From positions 1-55,888 of the forward strand of contig JAPLSN010000004.1 in the NCBI GenBank assembly GCA_026398615.1: a stretch of 55,888 nt of DNA. The letters are read 5' to 3'. The translations under genes were made by a program, and so were the position numbers. Source of the DNA: Spirochaetota bacterium. Its GTDB lineage: Bacteria; Spirochaetota; Spirochaetia; Treponematales; UBA12059. This document shows positions 39,470-49,010 of the stretch, in pieces (position 1 is the first letter of the stretch; the number at the start of each line of letters is the position of its first letter). Under the pieces are notes generated by a model, which was not told where the DNA came from, ran no database searches, and saw only the letters and a list, made by a program, of their open reading frames with translations.

Positions 39470-42400
39470 TTAATACTTTATGATGAAGTTCACGCCGATG
39501 CTTTTTGGGCGTGTAGTGGTACCAGCACGGGCCGACGGCGAATTGGCAGAATCAAATCCTAATGAAACCGTTTTATAATTAGAGTTATTCGATCCGGCCT
39601 GTCCACTTTCAACCATTGTCGTTGGCGTAAAAGCCCCACCCCCAACTGTAGTATTACCACGATACGAACCCCCAGGTTCAGTAGAGACACTAGAAGCTGA
39701 TCCCACGGTTCCTGTAATTTGCTGCATCTGGTCATCTTTCCAGTCGCCCACTGTCCTTGCTTCGGCTTGAGCTTCGGCAGTATGCGTGGAACCAGTGACA
39801 GCAGAATGAGTCCCCGCGCCCGCCGGGAAGGATTCCCGAAAATCCGGCACGTTGAAAGTAGATGCTCCGTCTCCAACGCCGTAAGTCGTACCGATGACCC
39901 CGAAAAGACCGGCGTACGTCCCTCTTGCTTTCGCCGCCCCGTCGCAAAGGAGCCAACCAGCAGGTGCTGCAGCCCCGCCATACAGTTGAATGATGCCCGG
40001 AGGCATGACAACGGCTCCACCAACCGTGACAACGCCGTCCTCGGCCCGCAAATACTCCACGCCACCAAGGTCCTTGATCGAAATTCCGTACATCGCTCCT
40101 TGGACAAACTCCCAGATGTCGTCCACAACATGCCCATGCGCATGAGTAAATAGCATTTTGATGTCATAGCCAGTGAGTTCGTGCACCATTAACGCATTGA
40201 TCTCGCTGTCCGCGCTATAAGCTATCCCCGCTTCTTTCCATGCGAAAGTCTCATGCGCCGTGAAGGATCGGATCGCGCGGACGTGGATGACATCGGTCTT
40301 GTCCTCGGTCGACTGCGTACCATCGGTAAAATCCTGCGCCCATGCCGTCGTTGTGTCTTCTTCGCTGGATGACCAGTACAGGTCATCGGAAAACCCGTAT
40401 GTTGTCCGATCCCCCGAGCTGCTGGCAAGCGCGGTCCTCATGGCGGCAAGCTCATCCTTGGATGGCAGGTACCAGTCTGTCTCCCCGCCGGAGTCCAGTG
40501 CCGCGCATAACTCCCCGGCGAGGTTTTCGACGAATCGATACGTCCGCAAGTCGTCATTGCCTAAGTCAATGAACGCTACATCGGTCTCAGTCAGCGCGGC
40601 AAGTGCGGGGATGTTTGTACCTGCGATGTTGAGATCAGATCCGACCTGCGCCCAGAGCCCAGTGCCCTCGGTGAATCGATACGTCCGCAGGTCCTTATTG
40701 CCTAAGTCAATGAACGCTACATCGGTCTCAGTCAGCGCGGCAAGTGCGGGGGTGTTTGTACCTGCGATGTTGAGATCAGATCCGACCTGCGCCCAGAAGC
40801 TGGTCAACAAAGCGCTGGTGTTTGCATCACCCGTGCCGATCGCTGTTCCCGAGGCACCGCTCAAGCCTTTTGCCGTGGAAAATTTTCCCGCCGTGGCAAG
40901 GTCGGCTGCCACAACTTCCAGCGCCGCTCCGGTCAGCGGATCGATGTAAAATGCATATCCGCCCCCGGGACCAGTGGTCCCGATGAGGCTATCAAAATCC
41001 TCGGTAATTTTTACCGTGAAACTCCCATCGACCGCGCCGTCCTCGATGATAGAGAGATCATCCAGACCCGCGCCGGTAAACGTCAACCCGGACACTCCGC
41101 TCGAATCCAGGATACTAACACGGGCATTGGTCTCCGCCCCCAATCCGGTTCGCAAGGTCCCCAGCACCTTTAGATTTTTAGTTGCCAGTTCCGTGATGAA
41201 TGCCTGGGACGCGGCGACTGATCCGAACACTGCGTTGGCGGCATTCGCATATTCCCCGATGATGGTCGGGTTCGCTACCATCCAGATCATGATGTCGTTG
41301 ATCGCTGCCGCCATCGCCGCCGCCCATCCGCTCGTGGCACTGGTCATCTCCACCCATGCGCTCCCGGAAAAATATCGCAGAACTCCGCCCCCGGATCCTG
41401 GGACGTTGCTGTCAAAATAATAATCACCGACTATGAATCCTTCCGTCGGCGCCTCAGTTTTTGGGCCCCAGTACATTATTGTCGTGGTTGAAACCATGGT
41501 GACCGAGCACAATGCCGTCTTCAATGCAGCCTCCGTCCCCCCAACCCGGAATAGGCTCACCCGAATGGAAACGACGTACTCATCTGCTCCTTCGATCACG
41601 ATGGTTGCGGGGATCGTATAAACATTGCTGCTCTCGTCGGATGTCGAAAGAAATTTTTCCGTGTACGTGTCGCCATCAGCAGAAACCTCAACCCTGAATC
41701 GTCCATCATATGCAACCCCCCCCGCATCCTTGGCCGTCATTACCAGGCTGGCTGGCGTTGTGACCAGGGCACGGTCGCGCTCTGCATGATAGGTCGATAA
41801 CGTGAGAGTGATCCCCAGCAATGCCAATTCTGCCGCGGTTGCCACGTCGACCAGCTGCACCACGGGGATCGGAATTGGTTCCTGGTTGCCTTCGGTAACC
41901 ATGTCCAAAATCTCGAAATCGTCGACGGCCTCCAGGGCATACTCGATGACGCCAGCCGCCGCTTCAGTATCAACGATCCCGATGACCCGACACTTCGCGG
42001 AGATCCCCGCGTAGATCGCGTCCGTAACCAGCACATACTCACCAAGTTCCATGACGGTTTTTGATCGGACCGTGTACATGAGATCGGAGTAGAGGTAGTA
42101 CTGGCTGATCCCATTGGCAAGCGCACGGGCATCGGTATCATTGAAAATGTATTTCGCGTTATGCTCAAAAAGTTTCATCCCAGAGGTGGGGCTAGACCTG
42201 GCCACATTTTGCGAGCTGATGCACCAGGCATCCCCGGTGATCTTGAGATTCGTGATTTCTTTTTCTGATGCCGCCGTATTTTTGTATGAGAAAGAACATT
42301 TCTTGAAATAATTCGTCAGCGCACGGTCGGCGACGATTCCGCTTTCTTTCGTCACAACCAGCGCGGCGGACTGCGCGATCCAGATTTTGTAGCCAGCCGG

Positions 42401-43261
42401 CCCCCCCCATGCGGAAAAAACTTCGCCGATCTTGGAGCTCAGGGGATAGTAATCCTTCCCGTCTGCATCCCCCACGGCGGCCAACGGAATTTTACACGAC
42501 GCAGATGCATCTCCGCCGCTCGTGTCCTGGAAGAGAACGATATCAGTTTTGAGTTCAACCAGGTCGTATTTCACCCTGATGTCGTCATATTTTTCGGAAG
42601 TTTTTTCTATCTTGATTTCGCCACGAATATTCGCGGATCCCGACGAGGTCGTCAGTGTCTCCGTCGTCGTGATGTCGCCAACGTTCACCGCGACCGCGAG
42701 TTGCAATGTCCCGTCAGTTGTGAAGTAAAAAACATGCCCATACTCGAAAAGGATGTCATCGAGGAGTTGCCTCCACGTCATCTTGTCTTCGGGCAGGGCG
42801 CAGACATACGGTATCACGGTGGTGATCGTCGGCAGTCCCGATGAGAGCGTCACCCCGGCGGCGGTAGCTATCGCATGGACGAGCGATGTCGCGGTCGCCA
42901 GCGGAGTGCAGACGGCATAGCCCGCCCATGCAACCGGTGCCCCGATTGTCTGCCCGAGCTTCTGCAGTGTGTAATCCTCTGCGACGAGCGACAGGAACTT
43001 CTGACCGTCGCGTATTTCCGCCCGATAGTTCGGCGACAGAACCCCTGTGAAATAGGCGGCGGAATCCTTGTCCACCGAAATTTCGACTTCGGTTTCCCCG
43101 ATAAGCTTTGCGTACAACGTTGAATCGAAAAGACAGCGGAACTCGATTTTGTTGCTATTCGGCCGTAGTGCGGTGAACAATTTCCGGGTGCGGATAATTG
43201 ACTTGATATCGACGAGACTCGTGATGTCCCCGCCCGGGGTGAGGGTGATGGTCCAGGACAT
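39470..43261 (-). CDS. Phage tail-tip/receptor-binding fusion protein with Lcl/DUF1566-like and tail-collar domains
   Basis: 1263 residues. Residues 1 to about 450 look like a baseplate hub or tail-associated protein (LTPGGDITSLVDIKSIIRTR, MTWRQLLDDILFEYGHVFYF). The middle (450-800) has fibronectin-like and helical parts. Residues about 822-910 are two near-identical 47-residue units (141-bp tandem repeat at 40532-40797) of a V-A-F-I-D-L-G-N-x-D-L-R-T-Y-R-F type. Residues about 924-995 match the Lcl/DUF1566 fold (DWYLPSKDELAAM, YWSSSE, VRAIRSF). About 1085-1140 is a T4 gp12-type tail-collar domain (GGAAAPAGWLLCDG, FNVPDFRESFPAGAG). It starts by TGATG overlap with the tape-measure stop. Probably decides host range. 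Confidence 0.75.
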   Translation of the reverse strand: MSWTITLTPGGDITSLVDIKSIIRTRKLFTALRPNSNKIEFRCLFDSTLYAKLIGETEVEISVDKDSAAYFTGVLSPNYRAEIRDGQKFLSLVAEDYTLQKLGQTIGAPVAWAGYAVCTPLATATSLVHAIATAAGVTLSSGLPTITTVIPYVCALPEDKMTWRQLLDDILFEYGHVFYFTTDGTLQLAVAVNVGDITTTETLTTSSGSANIRGEIKIEKTSEKYDDIRVKYDLVELKTDIVLFQDTSGGDASASCKIPLAAVGDADGKDYYPLSSKIGEVFSAWGGPAGYKIWIAQSAALVVTKESGIVADRALTNYFKKCSFSYKNTAASEKEITNLKITGDAWCISSQNVARSSPTSGMKLFEHNAKYIFNDTDARALANGISQYYLYSDLMYTVRSKTVMELGEYVLVTDAIYAGISAKCRVIGIVDTEAAAGVIEYALEAVDDFEILDMVTEGNQEPIPIPVVQLVDVATAAELALLGITLTLSTYHAERDRALVTTPASLVMTAKDAGGVAYDGRFRVEVSADGDTYTEKFLSTSDESSNVYTIPATIVIEGADEYVVSIRVSLFRVGGTEAALKTALCSVTMVSTTTIMYWGPKTEAPTEGFIVGDYYFDSNVPGSGGGVLRYFSGSAWVEMTSATSGWAAAMAAAINDIMIWMVANPTIIGEYANAANAVFGSVAASQAFITELATKNLKVLGTLRTGLGAETNARVSILDSSGVSGLTFTGAGLDDLSIIEDGAVDGSFTVKITEDFDSLIGTTGPGGGYAFYIDPLTGAALEVVAADLATAGKFSTAKGLSGASGTAIGTGDANTSALLTSFWAQVGSDLNIAGTNTPALAALTETDVAFIDLGNKDLRTYRFTEGTGLWAQVGSDLNIAGTNIPALAALTETDVAFIDLGNDDLRTYRFVENLAGELCAALDSGGETDWYLPSKDELAAMRTALASSSGDRTTYGFSDDLYWSSSEEDTTTAWAQDFTDGTQSTEDKTDVIHVRAIRSFTAHETFAWKEAGIAYSADSEINALMVHELTGYDIKMLFTHAHGHVVDDIWEFVQGAMYGISIKDLGGVEYLRAEDGVVTVGGAVVMPPGIIQLYGGAAAPAGWLLCDGAAKARGTYAGLFGVIGTTYGVGDGASTFNVPDFRESFPAGAGTHSAVTGSTHTAEAQAEARTVGDWKDDQMQQITGTVGSASSVSTEPGGSYRGNTTVGGGAFTPTTMVESGQAGSNNSNYKTVSLGFDSANSPSARAGTTTRPKSIGVNFIIKY
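40532..40797 (-). repeat. Tandem 141-bp repeat in the tail-tip gene
   Basis: Unit 1 (40532-40672) and unit 2 (40673-about 40797) differ at only a handful of positions over 125 bases. 141 is a multiple of 3, so unit number can change without a frameshift. Confidence 0.85.
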
Positions 43262-45051
43262 CAGATATACCTCGCATTTCGCTTGATGATGGAATCGATG
43301 AGGACCGCGAGTTCTTCGAGCCCACCGGACCCGACCACGTTGCCCTGGTTGTAAAAGTTGAAGGTGATGGACTGAGCCCCGCTGTAGGATGCCCCCGTGC
43401 CCGTGGATCCGCCCGACGTGCTCGTCCCAGAAGTCTCACTCCCTTCCAGGGATATCGCCTTTATGTAGGACGGTTTTTTTATGTCCACGAACGGGATCAT
43501 GTTCAGGGCATCGATCACGGCGCGGAAAATACCGATGAACATATTCCCGACCGGAATAATTATGTGATTCGCAAACCACACGAAAATATCCGCGAGCCCC
43601 TTGAGAATCACCCCCAGAAAAATTACGACCGGAGCGAGTACCGCGCCGAGAGCATTCCCGAGGATCTTGAGTATCCCGATCATCGGCGCCAGCGCCTCGT
43701 CGATGAGGGGCGCCAACACTTCGAACATCCCGGTCAGTATCGTGCTGATCGGATCCAGTATCTGTTGTACGGACGAGAGTGAGGTCAGCATCCCGCTGAA
43801 TTTCCCGGTGACGTCATCCAGGATTTTCTCGATGCCGCTTTTTCCCGCAGGCGCGGGGCCGAAGTATGGTGAAGCCTCGGCAGGAGCGTAGCTATCCGGG
43901 GAAGGAGCGTTGGCAAACGCATCATACAGGGCAGCCTCCATGGGCGGCAGCGTCATCGGAGCAAGTTCAACGATTGCGGGTTTCCCGGAAGTACCCCCGA
44001 GGTCGGGTACGGCGGATCCCGTACCCGCTGCAGCAACATCGGCGGCAGCCCTGGCAATGTCCAAATCCTTTTGCAAACCCATTATTGCTATATCGACCGC
44101 GGCTATTTTTACAGCCTCGCTCGTAGATGCGAGAGCCCCTGCATATGAGGTGCCAGGGCCTCGTGGGTCAGTCTCATCGAATCCGGCCGCGCGCATCTTC
44201 AGCGCTTGAGATCGTTGCAAATCAGCGCGCTGCCCTGATGCAATCACCAAATTTTCTTCTGTAGTTCTGACGGCCGCATCTTTTGACAGGGCGTTGCGAT
44301 ATTTCCTGTACTCGGTGAGCCCGGACGTCCATTTGTCCACGATGTTCCCGATCCATTGTAGCATCGGCTCAAAGATCGGCGCGAGGTTCGACCCGAGGGC
44401 TTCCATGAATTCACCCCATGTGTTTTTCATGTTCGTGACGGCCTGCGCATAGCCAGTCGCCATGTTGTCCGTGATCGCGCCGAGCTTCACATTGAGCGCG
44501 TCGACCGCGCCCCCGGCCGCCAGTTGCGCCTCGGTCAGATTCCCGAGCTCGGGAACCAATTTGGAAAGTTTCCCCAGGGTGCCAGAGTATGTCCCGTTGA
44601 TGAGGAGGAAGGCGACGGTCAAATCTTTCCCCGTGACGTTGGAAAGGTTGACCGCTGCATTGGTGATTTTTGCGATATCAACATCGCTCTTGCCCAGGGA
44701 TGCGAGCTCGGCGACCAGCGCCTCGATGTCGTCCTTCGAGGCGGTTGTCTTTCTCGTCATGTCATCGATCAGTCCGGTGAGGTTAGTAAACCGCGAGGCG
44801 CTTCCGCCGACCGCCGCCTGTAGTTGCAGCATGGTGCGTTCCATATCGCCAAACGCCTCGGCACAATCGGCTCCGAAACGCGCGATTTTCCTTCCGGACT
44901 CTACCAGACCGAGCACGGTGAACGCGTTCCGAAGCGTGTCCCCTACCTTTTTGGCCGCGGCCTCAAATCCGAGCAGGTCGCTCTTGGCCGAGGCGAGTCC
45001 CGCCTGGGCCCTATTTTCGGATGTGACGATCAGTTTCGCTTCACGGCCCAT
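43261..45051 (-). CDS. Phage tail tape-measure protein
   Basis: 596 residues. The N-terminal half is helical and coiled-coil-like (LIVTSENRAQAGLASAKSDL, ERTMLQLQAAVGG, SLGKSDVDIAKITNAAV), followed by a low-complexity Ala/Pro stretch and a hydrophobic helical region (about 440-520), and a C-terminal Ser/Gly-rich tail. This is the usual tape-measure pattern; it sets the tail length and threads the tube. The size suggests a short to medium siphophage tail. It follows the two tail-chaperone genes. Confidence 0.8.
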   Translation of the reverse strand: MGREAKLIVTSENRAQAGLASAKSDLLGFEAAAKKVGDTLRNAFTVLGLVESGRKIARFGADCAEAFGDMERTMLQLQAAVGGSASRFTNLTGLIDDMTRKTTASKDDIEALVAELASLGKSDVDIAKITNAAVNLSNVTGKDLTVAFLLINGTYSGTLGKLSKLVPELGNLTEAQLAAGGAVDALNVKLGAITDNMATGYAQAVTNMKNTWGEFMEALGSNLAPIFEPMLQWIGNIVDKWTSGLTEYRKYRNALSKDAAVRTTEENLVIASGQRADLQRSQALKMRAAGFDETDPRGPGTSYAGALASTSEAVKIAAVDIAIMGLQKDLDIARAAADVAAAGTGSAVPDLGGTSGKPAIVELAPMTLPPMEAALYDAFANAPSPDSYAPAEASPYFGPAPAGKSGIEKILDDVTGKFSGMLTSLSSVQQILDPISTILTGMFEVLAPLIDEALAPMIGILKILGNALGAVLAPVVIFLGVILKGLADIFVWFANHIIIPVGNMFIGIFRAVIDALNMIPFVDIKKPSYIKAISLEGSETSGTSTSGGSTGTGASYSGAQSITFNFYNQGNVVGSGGLEELAVLIDSIIKRNARYI

Positions 45052-45054
45052 GAT

Positions 45055-45309
45055 CTATCCTCCCGGAAATCGGTTGACCTCTGCTATGTATTTTTGATAT
45101 GCACACTGGATCATGCGCAGGATCCGCATCGTCGTGGCCGGCTGGTCCATGTACGCCCCGGCGAAGGGAAAGTGCTGGAAAAATCCATGCCGGTTGTTGA
45201 TCAGGGGAAGGAAAAGCTCGACCCATGGCGCCCAGTAGGATCCCCGGCAATATTCCCAGATCTCCGGATCCGGGATCTCGCGGCGGAAGATCCCGCCGGC
45301 GATGTTCAT
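45055..45309 (-). CDS. Phage tail assembly protein, gpT-like
   Basis: 84 residues, starting by ATGA overlap with the preceding gene. Sequence is mostly helical with DPEIWEYCRGSYWAPWVELF and RILRMIQCAYQKYI. It sits between the gpG-like gene and the tape measure, the slot of the GT-type chaperone that siphophages usually make by a ribosomal frameshift. No X-XXY-YYZ slippery heptamer was found near the junction, so it seems to be made from its own start. Confidence 0.6.
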   Translation of the reverse strand: MNIAGGIFRREIPDPEIWEYCRGSYWAPWVELFLPLINNRHGFFQHFPFAGAYMDQPATTMRILRMIQCAYQKYIAEVNRFPGG

Positions 45310-45653
45310 AATTTCGAATCGCTCTTCTTCCCGTGGGTAAAAAGTACTTCCTGAACGTACCTCCCCATAATATCAATACATAACTCGGCACGACCTGCGA
45401 TCATGGCCGCGATCTCGTCCGCAGTATATTTGTGCGCTTCGTCCTTCCACAGGTCGTGATCCACGATGATCCCCGGCAGCATCTTGACGAAAAATTCCGT
45501 CGCTTTAGACGTATCCCCGGAAAAAGTCTGGAACTTGGTCGTGGTGACGACATCGGTCTCCCTGAATTCGATGGTGACATCATCTTCTGTCACACCGAAA
45601 AACCGACCCACCCCGAGCTTTTTCGAAAACAGATAATGCTGGTCTATGATCAA
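45306..45653 (-). CDS. Phage tail assembly chaperone, gpG-like
   Basis: 115 residues, cytoplasmic. A beta-rich N-terminus (VGVTEDDVTIEFRETDVV-like strands) and helical C-terminus (ADEIAAMIAGRAELCIDIMG) with an acidic look fit the first tail chaperone that coats the tape measure. It overlaps the tail-tube stop by 4 nt and the following gene by 4 nt. Assigned mainly by gene order. Confidence 0.6.
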   Translation of the reverse strand: MIIDQHYLFSKKLGVGRFFGVTEDDVTIEFRETDVVTTTKFQTFSGDTSKATEFFVKMLPGIIVDHDLWKDEAHKYTADEIAAMIAGRAELCIDIMGRYVQEVLFTHGKKSDSKL

Positions 45654-46621
45654 TATGGTGCCTCCTGATCGTCGTAGATCACGGCGGAGATCGGTTCCGT
45701 GGTGCTGACAGCCGTGGCCTCGCCCTTGATCGACATGGTGAGCAGTCCCGCTCCGGAAACGTTGTCCTTGGCCTCGAGGATGGCCACGTTGTTCAGGGTG
45801 ATGTCCATGCGATACTTGGATGTCCCCACGATGTACTCGGGGCTTTCGAGATGCAGAATGATGGTTTCTATGACGGTTTCCGTGAGGAAATTCGTTTCGC
45901 GCAGATCCTCCGATTCGTCGTTGTACGGCATCTCGATCGATATCCCGATCTTCCGCTTGCCGTGGTTCGGCTCCGTCGCGTAGAGGCCCGATACGTTCGT
46001 CTGGATCCCCTCGTCCAGGCTGTTCTGGTAATCGAGTTCCACCGAAGTGATTTCCAGAGCTTCGTCAGCCGTGCACGTCCCACCGATGAACTTGTATGCC
46101 TTCTTCGATGGCGGGGTTGTGGTCGTGATCGTCCCGACGGCCTCGCTCATGCCCTTGACCGCGGATACGAATCGGACATAGTCTCCGGCCTTGGCCGAAA
46201 TCTTGAGACTGTCGATCTTGCATCCCGCATACAGCTTGATGGCTACCTTGCGATCCACGCGGATCGCGTAGGAAGGCATGGCTTCATCCGGTTCCTGCGC
46301 GACGATGGTGTGCTGCATCTGCCCGGTCACCGATCCGTAATCATCATCGACCGTGTCGTCTCCGCCCAGGGCCGCCTTGAGCAAAAACCCGGCCAGCTCC
46401 GGCTTGAGAATTCCAGAGATGTCTCCGGCGACTTTGATGCCCATCAGATCGTAGGCGGAGGCAGCCTTGCCCGCGAGGAGATTTTCCTCCTCCTGTTTCG
46501 TGACGGTGGGAGCGAGACTCTCGCTCGTAAAATTGACCAGGAGCGTATCTGCGGCACCATCGCCCCAGACCGCCTCTTTCCCGATCGCAACTTGACATCC
46601 GACTCCCATGCTAAAAGGCAT
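45650..46621 (-). CDS. Phage major tail tube protein
   Basis: 323 residues. Start MPFSMGVGCQVAIGKEAVWG followed by alternating beta-strands, and a C-terminal Ig-like stretch (AVLEAKD-type turns, SGAGLLTMSIKGEATAV). It is the size and position of a siphophage tail tube protein. A-rich spacer of 11 bases to the preceding tail-terminator gene; AAAGGGGG precedes the ATG. Confidence 0.7.
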   Translation of the reverse strand: MPFSMGVGCQVAIGKEAVWGDGAADTLLVNFTSESLAPTVTKQEEENLLAGKAASAYDLMGIKVAGDISGILKPELAGFLLKAALGGDDTVDDDYGSVTGQMQHTIVAQEPDEAMPSYAIRVDRKVAIKLYAGCKIDSLKISAKAGDYVRFVSAVKGMSEAVGTITTTTPPSKKAYKFIGGTCTADEALEITSVELDYQNSLDEGIQTNVSGLYATEPNHGKRKIGISIEMPYNDESEDLRETNFLTETVIETIILHLESPEYIVGTSKYRMDITLNNVAILEAKDNVSGAGLLTMSIKGEATAVSTTEPISAVIYDDQEAPY

Positions 46622-46632
46622 ATGGTCCCCCT

Positions 46633-47058
46633 TTAAGGCGTCTCTTCATATTTGAATTCGAGGACCAGCTTCGTAGCCTTGATATCCGCTTTCCCTTCGA
46701 CGCCTTCAAAATCATCTCGGCTGCGCAGGGTGAAAAAATACGGATTGAACATGAGGCAGTTCAAGAGTGCCTGCGCATAATTGCGCGCCTGCTCGCGCAA
46801 AACCGCTTCGGTATAGCCCATGGTAAAAACTGTCAGGTCCACTGGCAGAGTCGCGATCCGGTATCCCGGTCCGATCTCTTCCATCTCTTCAGGTTGTGGC
46901 TCAAGGAACAGACTGACTTTCCCCGTCGGATCTCGGAACTCACGAGTGAAAAGCATCGCCGCGGTGATTGCGACCAGAGGATAACCCACCGTCGAGAGGG
47001 CGGCAACGTAGGCGGCATTCCGCGCTACGATGTCGGCGGCGATATCATCGATCCTCAT
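46633..47058 (-). CDS. Phage tail terminator/completion-like protein
   Basis: 141 residues with the mixed alpha/beta pattern of minor tail or tail-completion proteins (DIAADIVARNAAYVAAL, GYRIATLPVDLTVFTMGYTEA, LEFKYEET). It overlaps the gp10-like gene by ATGA and precedes the tail tube, as in HK97-type order. No residue-level motif proves the role. Confidence 0.55.
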   Translation of the reverse strand: MRIDDIAADIVARNAAYVAALSTVGYPLVAITAAMLFTREFRDPTGKVSLFLEPQPEEMEEIGPGYRIATLPVDLTVFTMGYTEAVLREQARNYAQALLNCLMFNPYFFTLRSRDDFEGVEGKADIKATKLVLEFKYEETP

Positions 47059-47522
47059 TTCATTTGCCCCTCATTGAATTTTCGGATCGCTCGGTCCATC
47101 CCCTTCTGGACGGCGGCCTTGTACTCGGGTGAATCTTCGAAACCCGCGATGGACCTGGAAAACCAATGCGTTGCCGGGATGGTGACTTGCCGGGCGCGAC
47201 GGATTTGTCCATCATCGCCGAGGAACGTCAAGTACTTCCCTTTTTTCGGACGGATCGTACCGCCCCGCTCTAGGATCTCCGCGATGAAAGTCGGAGCCGC
47301 AACGGCGTAATGCGTCGCGGACCGCTTCCTGGCATAGGTGTGTTTCCGCAACCATCCCGTTCGCAGCCGCAGAACCGAATACAACCCCTGCTGGATGCGC
47401 TTCTTCGCGGCCATCGCGAGTGCCATGAGGATCATCCGCGTACTCTTTTCTGTCTCGACACCAAGCTCCGTGAGCGCGGTTTTCGCGTTTGCGATATCGA
47501 GTTTCACGTTGATCTTGATCAT
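47055..47522 (-). CDS. HK97 gp10-like head-tail protein
   Basis: 155 residues: a basic helical N-terminus (MIKINVKLDIANAKTALTEL), RTGWLRKHTY and APTFIAEILERGGTIRPKKG, which is the typical core of HK97 gp10/phage minor tail proteins, ending in AVQKGMDRAIRKF. It joins head completion to tail assembly. ATGA overlap with the connector upstream. Confidence 0.7.
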   Translation of the reverse strand: MIKINVKLDIANAKTALTELGVETEKSTRMILMALAMAAKKRIQQGLYSVLRLRTGWLRKHTYARKRSATHYAVAAPTFIAEILERGGTIRPKKGKYLTFLGDDGQIRRARQVTIPATHWFSRSIAGFEDSPEYKAAVQKGMDRAIRKFNEGQMK

Positions 47523-48067
47523 GCATGCGCCCTTGGCAATCGACGGATTCGGTATTTCTCCACCTTCGCCAAGTATTTTGAAAAATTCGTGTAGTTGGTA
47601 AAAGACCGAGTATTGCCGCCATCGAAAGTCGTCGAGTTGACACCGATGTTTTCTCCCGCCTCCATGGAAAGCAAGGAGGCAATTTCGAGAATTACCACCT
47701 GGAAAACCCCCGGGACGGTCGTATAACCGGCGAGATAGCCGACGATGACGACCGAACCGGTCGGGAACGAGTTCCCGTTTTTCTCGGTGATGACCTCATC
47801 CTCCACGAGGAAGTCAGTGAGCGTTTTCGCGACACCGTCTACGGTGATCGTGCCGAGGGTGACGGGCTTGGCCTTGAGCGCGAGATAGGAGTCCCCGTCC
47901 CCGTAAAAAGTGTGTGTGTACGACGTCATGACCGGGGAATAGGATAAAAAATCCGCAATGATGGACTCCGCCGCATCGACGTAGCTCTGGTACAGGGCCT
48001 CGCCGACGACATCGTCGTCCATTTTTTTCGCGTACTTTTTGAACGTAGCCACGGTCACGATGCTCAC
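47519..48067 (-). CDS. Phage head-tail connector, gp6-like
   Basis: 182 residues from GTG with GAGGGG 6 nt upstream. VTVATFKKYAKKMDDDVVGE and QSYVDAAESIIADFLSY are the helical start of gp6-like (DUF3168/PF05135-type) adaptors that form the first ring below the portal. The rest is beta-rich. Confidence 0.7.
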   Translation of the reverse strand: MSIVTVATFKKYAKKMDDDVVGEALYQSYVDAAESIIADFLSYSPVMTSYTHTFYGDGDSYLALKAKPVTLGTITVDGVAKTLTDFLVEDEVITEKNGNSFPTGSVVIVGYLAGYTTVPGVFQVVILEIASLLSMEAGENIGVNSTTFDGGNTRSFTNYTNFSKYLAKVEKYRIRRLPRAHA

Positions 48068-48070
48068 GTT

Positions 48071-48244
48071 TTACCCCTCGATGATGTCGACAACGCCCTC
48101 GGCCTCGAGGCTTTCAACGATATCGATTGGAAGCTCCGCCTCCGAATCCTGCGGGAAAGCCCCGCGATCCCCGGACCAGAGTTTCTTGAACCTGACCCTC
48201 CGTCCGTAATGCCGCTCCAGCGACCGGCCCTTTTGCCTGCCCAT
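48071..48244 (-). CDS. Small phage protein between decoration gene and connector
   Basis: 57 residues, found by reading the frame directly. The ATG at 48244 starts 3 nt after the stop of the preceding gene; the peptide begins MGRQKGRSLERHYGRR and ends in an acidic part (EAELPIDIVESLEAEGVVDI). GAGGGG for the next gene lies in its last codons. Its basic head and acidic tail suggest a head-completion or linker protein, but no family was recognised. Confidence 0.55.
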   Translation of the reverse strand: MGRQKGRSLERHYGRRVRFKKLWSGDRGAFPQDSEAELPIDIVESLEAEGVVDIIEG

Positions 48245-48247
48245 GCA

Positions 48248-48988
48248 TTACTCGATCGAGACGAAGCCGAGCTCGGCCACGCTGGCGGTGATCGCGGTGG
48301 TAGTTCCAGCGCGAAGGTTGATGGATGGCGTAAGCGCGCCAGCGGGCAGTGTCCCGGTGAGCGTCGCCATCTCCACGTCATCGACGTAGATATGGATGTT
48401 CGTCCCGTCCCACCAGATCGCGTAGTCAATGTCTTCGGTCGTCATCGTTCCGACGCCCGTGGTCGATACCAGAGCTCCGGACACGTACACCTGGAAGTCG
48501 ATGGCCGTCGAGCCGTCGACATTGACGAAGAAGATTCCCGCCACATTGGTCGCCAGCACACCGTGCGCAGCGGAGACCTTCATCAGGTCGGTCTTGAGTT
48601 CGCAGAGGCCGAATAGGAAATCGGATTGCGTCTTGTCGGACAGCTTGAACTTGCCGCGCAGGTAGACTTCCTTGCCCGTGACCAACATGGCCGTTTCGCC
48701 GCGAAGTTGGACGTTCACTCCGTCATATTCGGCATTGTCGGTGGTGAGAAGCAGAGGATACCCCTGCACCTGGCCCGGCACGATGGTCGAGTCGCCACCG
48801 CCACCTGCCTCGGTCACGGTAACAACGAACGCCATCGGGTCGCCCGTGGTATCGTCGCAGGGTATCCCGGGCTGGATCGCGAAACTGCGCGCGCCCTCGC
48901 CGATCGCCCCGTGAACTCGCCACGGATACGTCTGATCCCGCCAGATTTTGGCACCCTTTGTGCCGATGGATACAAGCTCGATGCCCAT
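48248..48988 (-). CDS. Phage structural protein with jelly-roll/lectin-like fold
   Basis: 246 residues. The C-terminal half (DGTNIHIYVDDVEMATLTG, INLRAGTTTAITASVAEL) resembles concanavalin-like jelly rolls, and the N-terminal half is beta-rich. AAGGAG precedes the ATG. It comes right after the capsid gene, from which it is separated by a strong terminator, so it is likely a head decoration or accessory protein. No family was identified. Confidence 0.5.
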   Translation of the reverse strand: MGIELVSIGTKGAKIWRDQTYPWRVHGAIGEGARSFAIQPGIPCDDTTGDPMAFVVTVTEAGGGGDSTIVPGQVQGYPLLLTTDNAEYDGVNVQLRGETAMLVTGKEVYLRGKFKLSDKTQSDFLFGLCELKTDLMKVSAAHGVLATNVAGIFFVNVDGSTAIDFQVYVSGALVSTTGVGTMTTEDIDYAIWWDGTNIHIYVDDVEMATLTGTLPAGALTPSINLRAGTTTAITASVAELGFVSIE

Positions 48989-49010
48989 AATTTCTCCTTA
49001 ACCTCCTGGT

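Noticed and set aside
40275-40797. Diversity-generating retroelement target in the tail-tip gene
   Set aside because: The Lcl/DUF1566-like domain is related to such targets, but it is not at the C-terminus, and no reverse transcriptase or template repeat is in the window.
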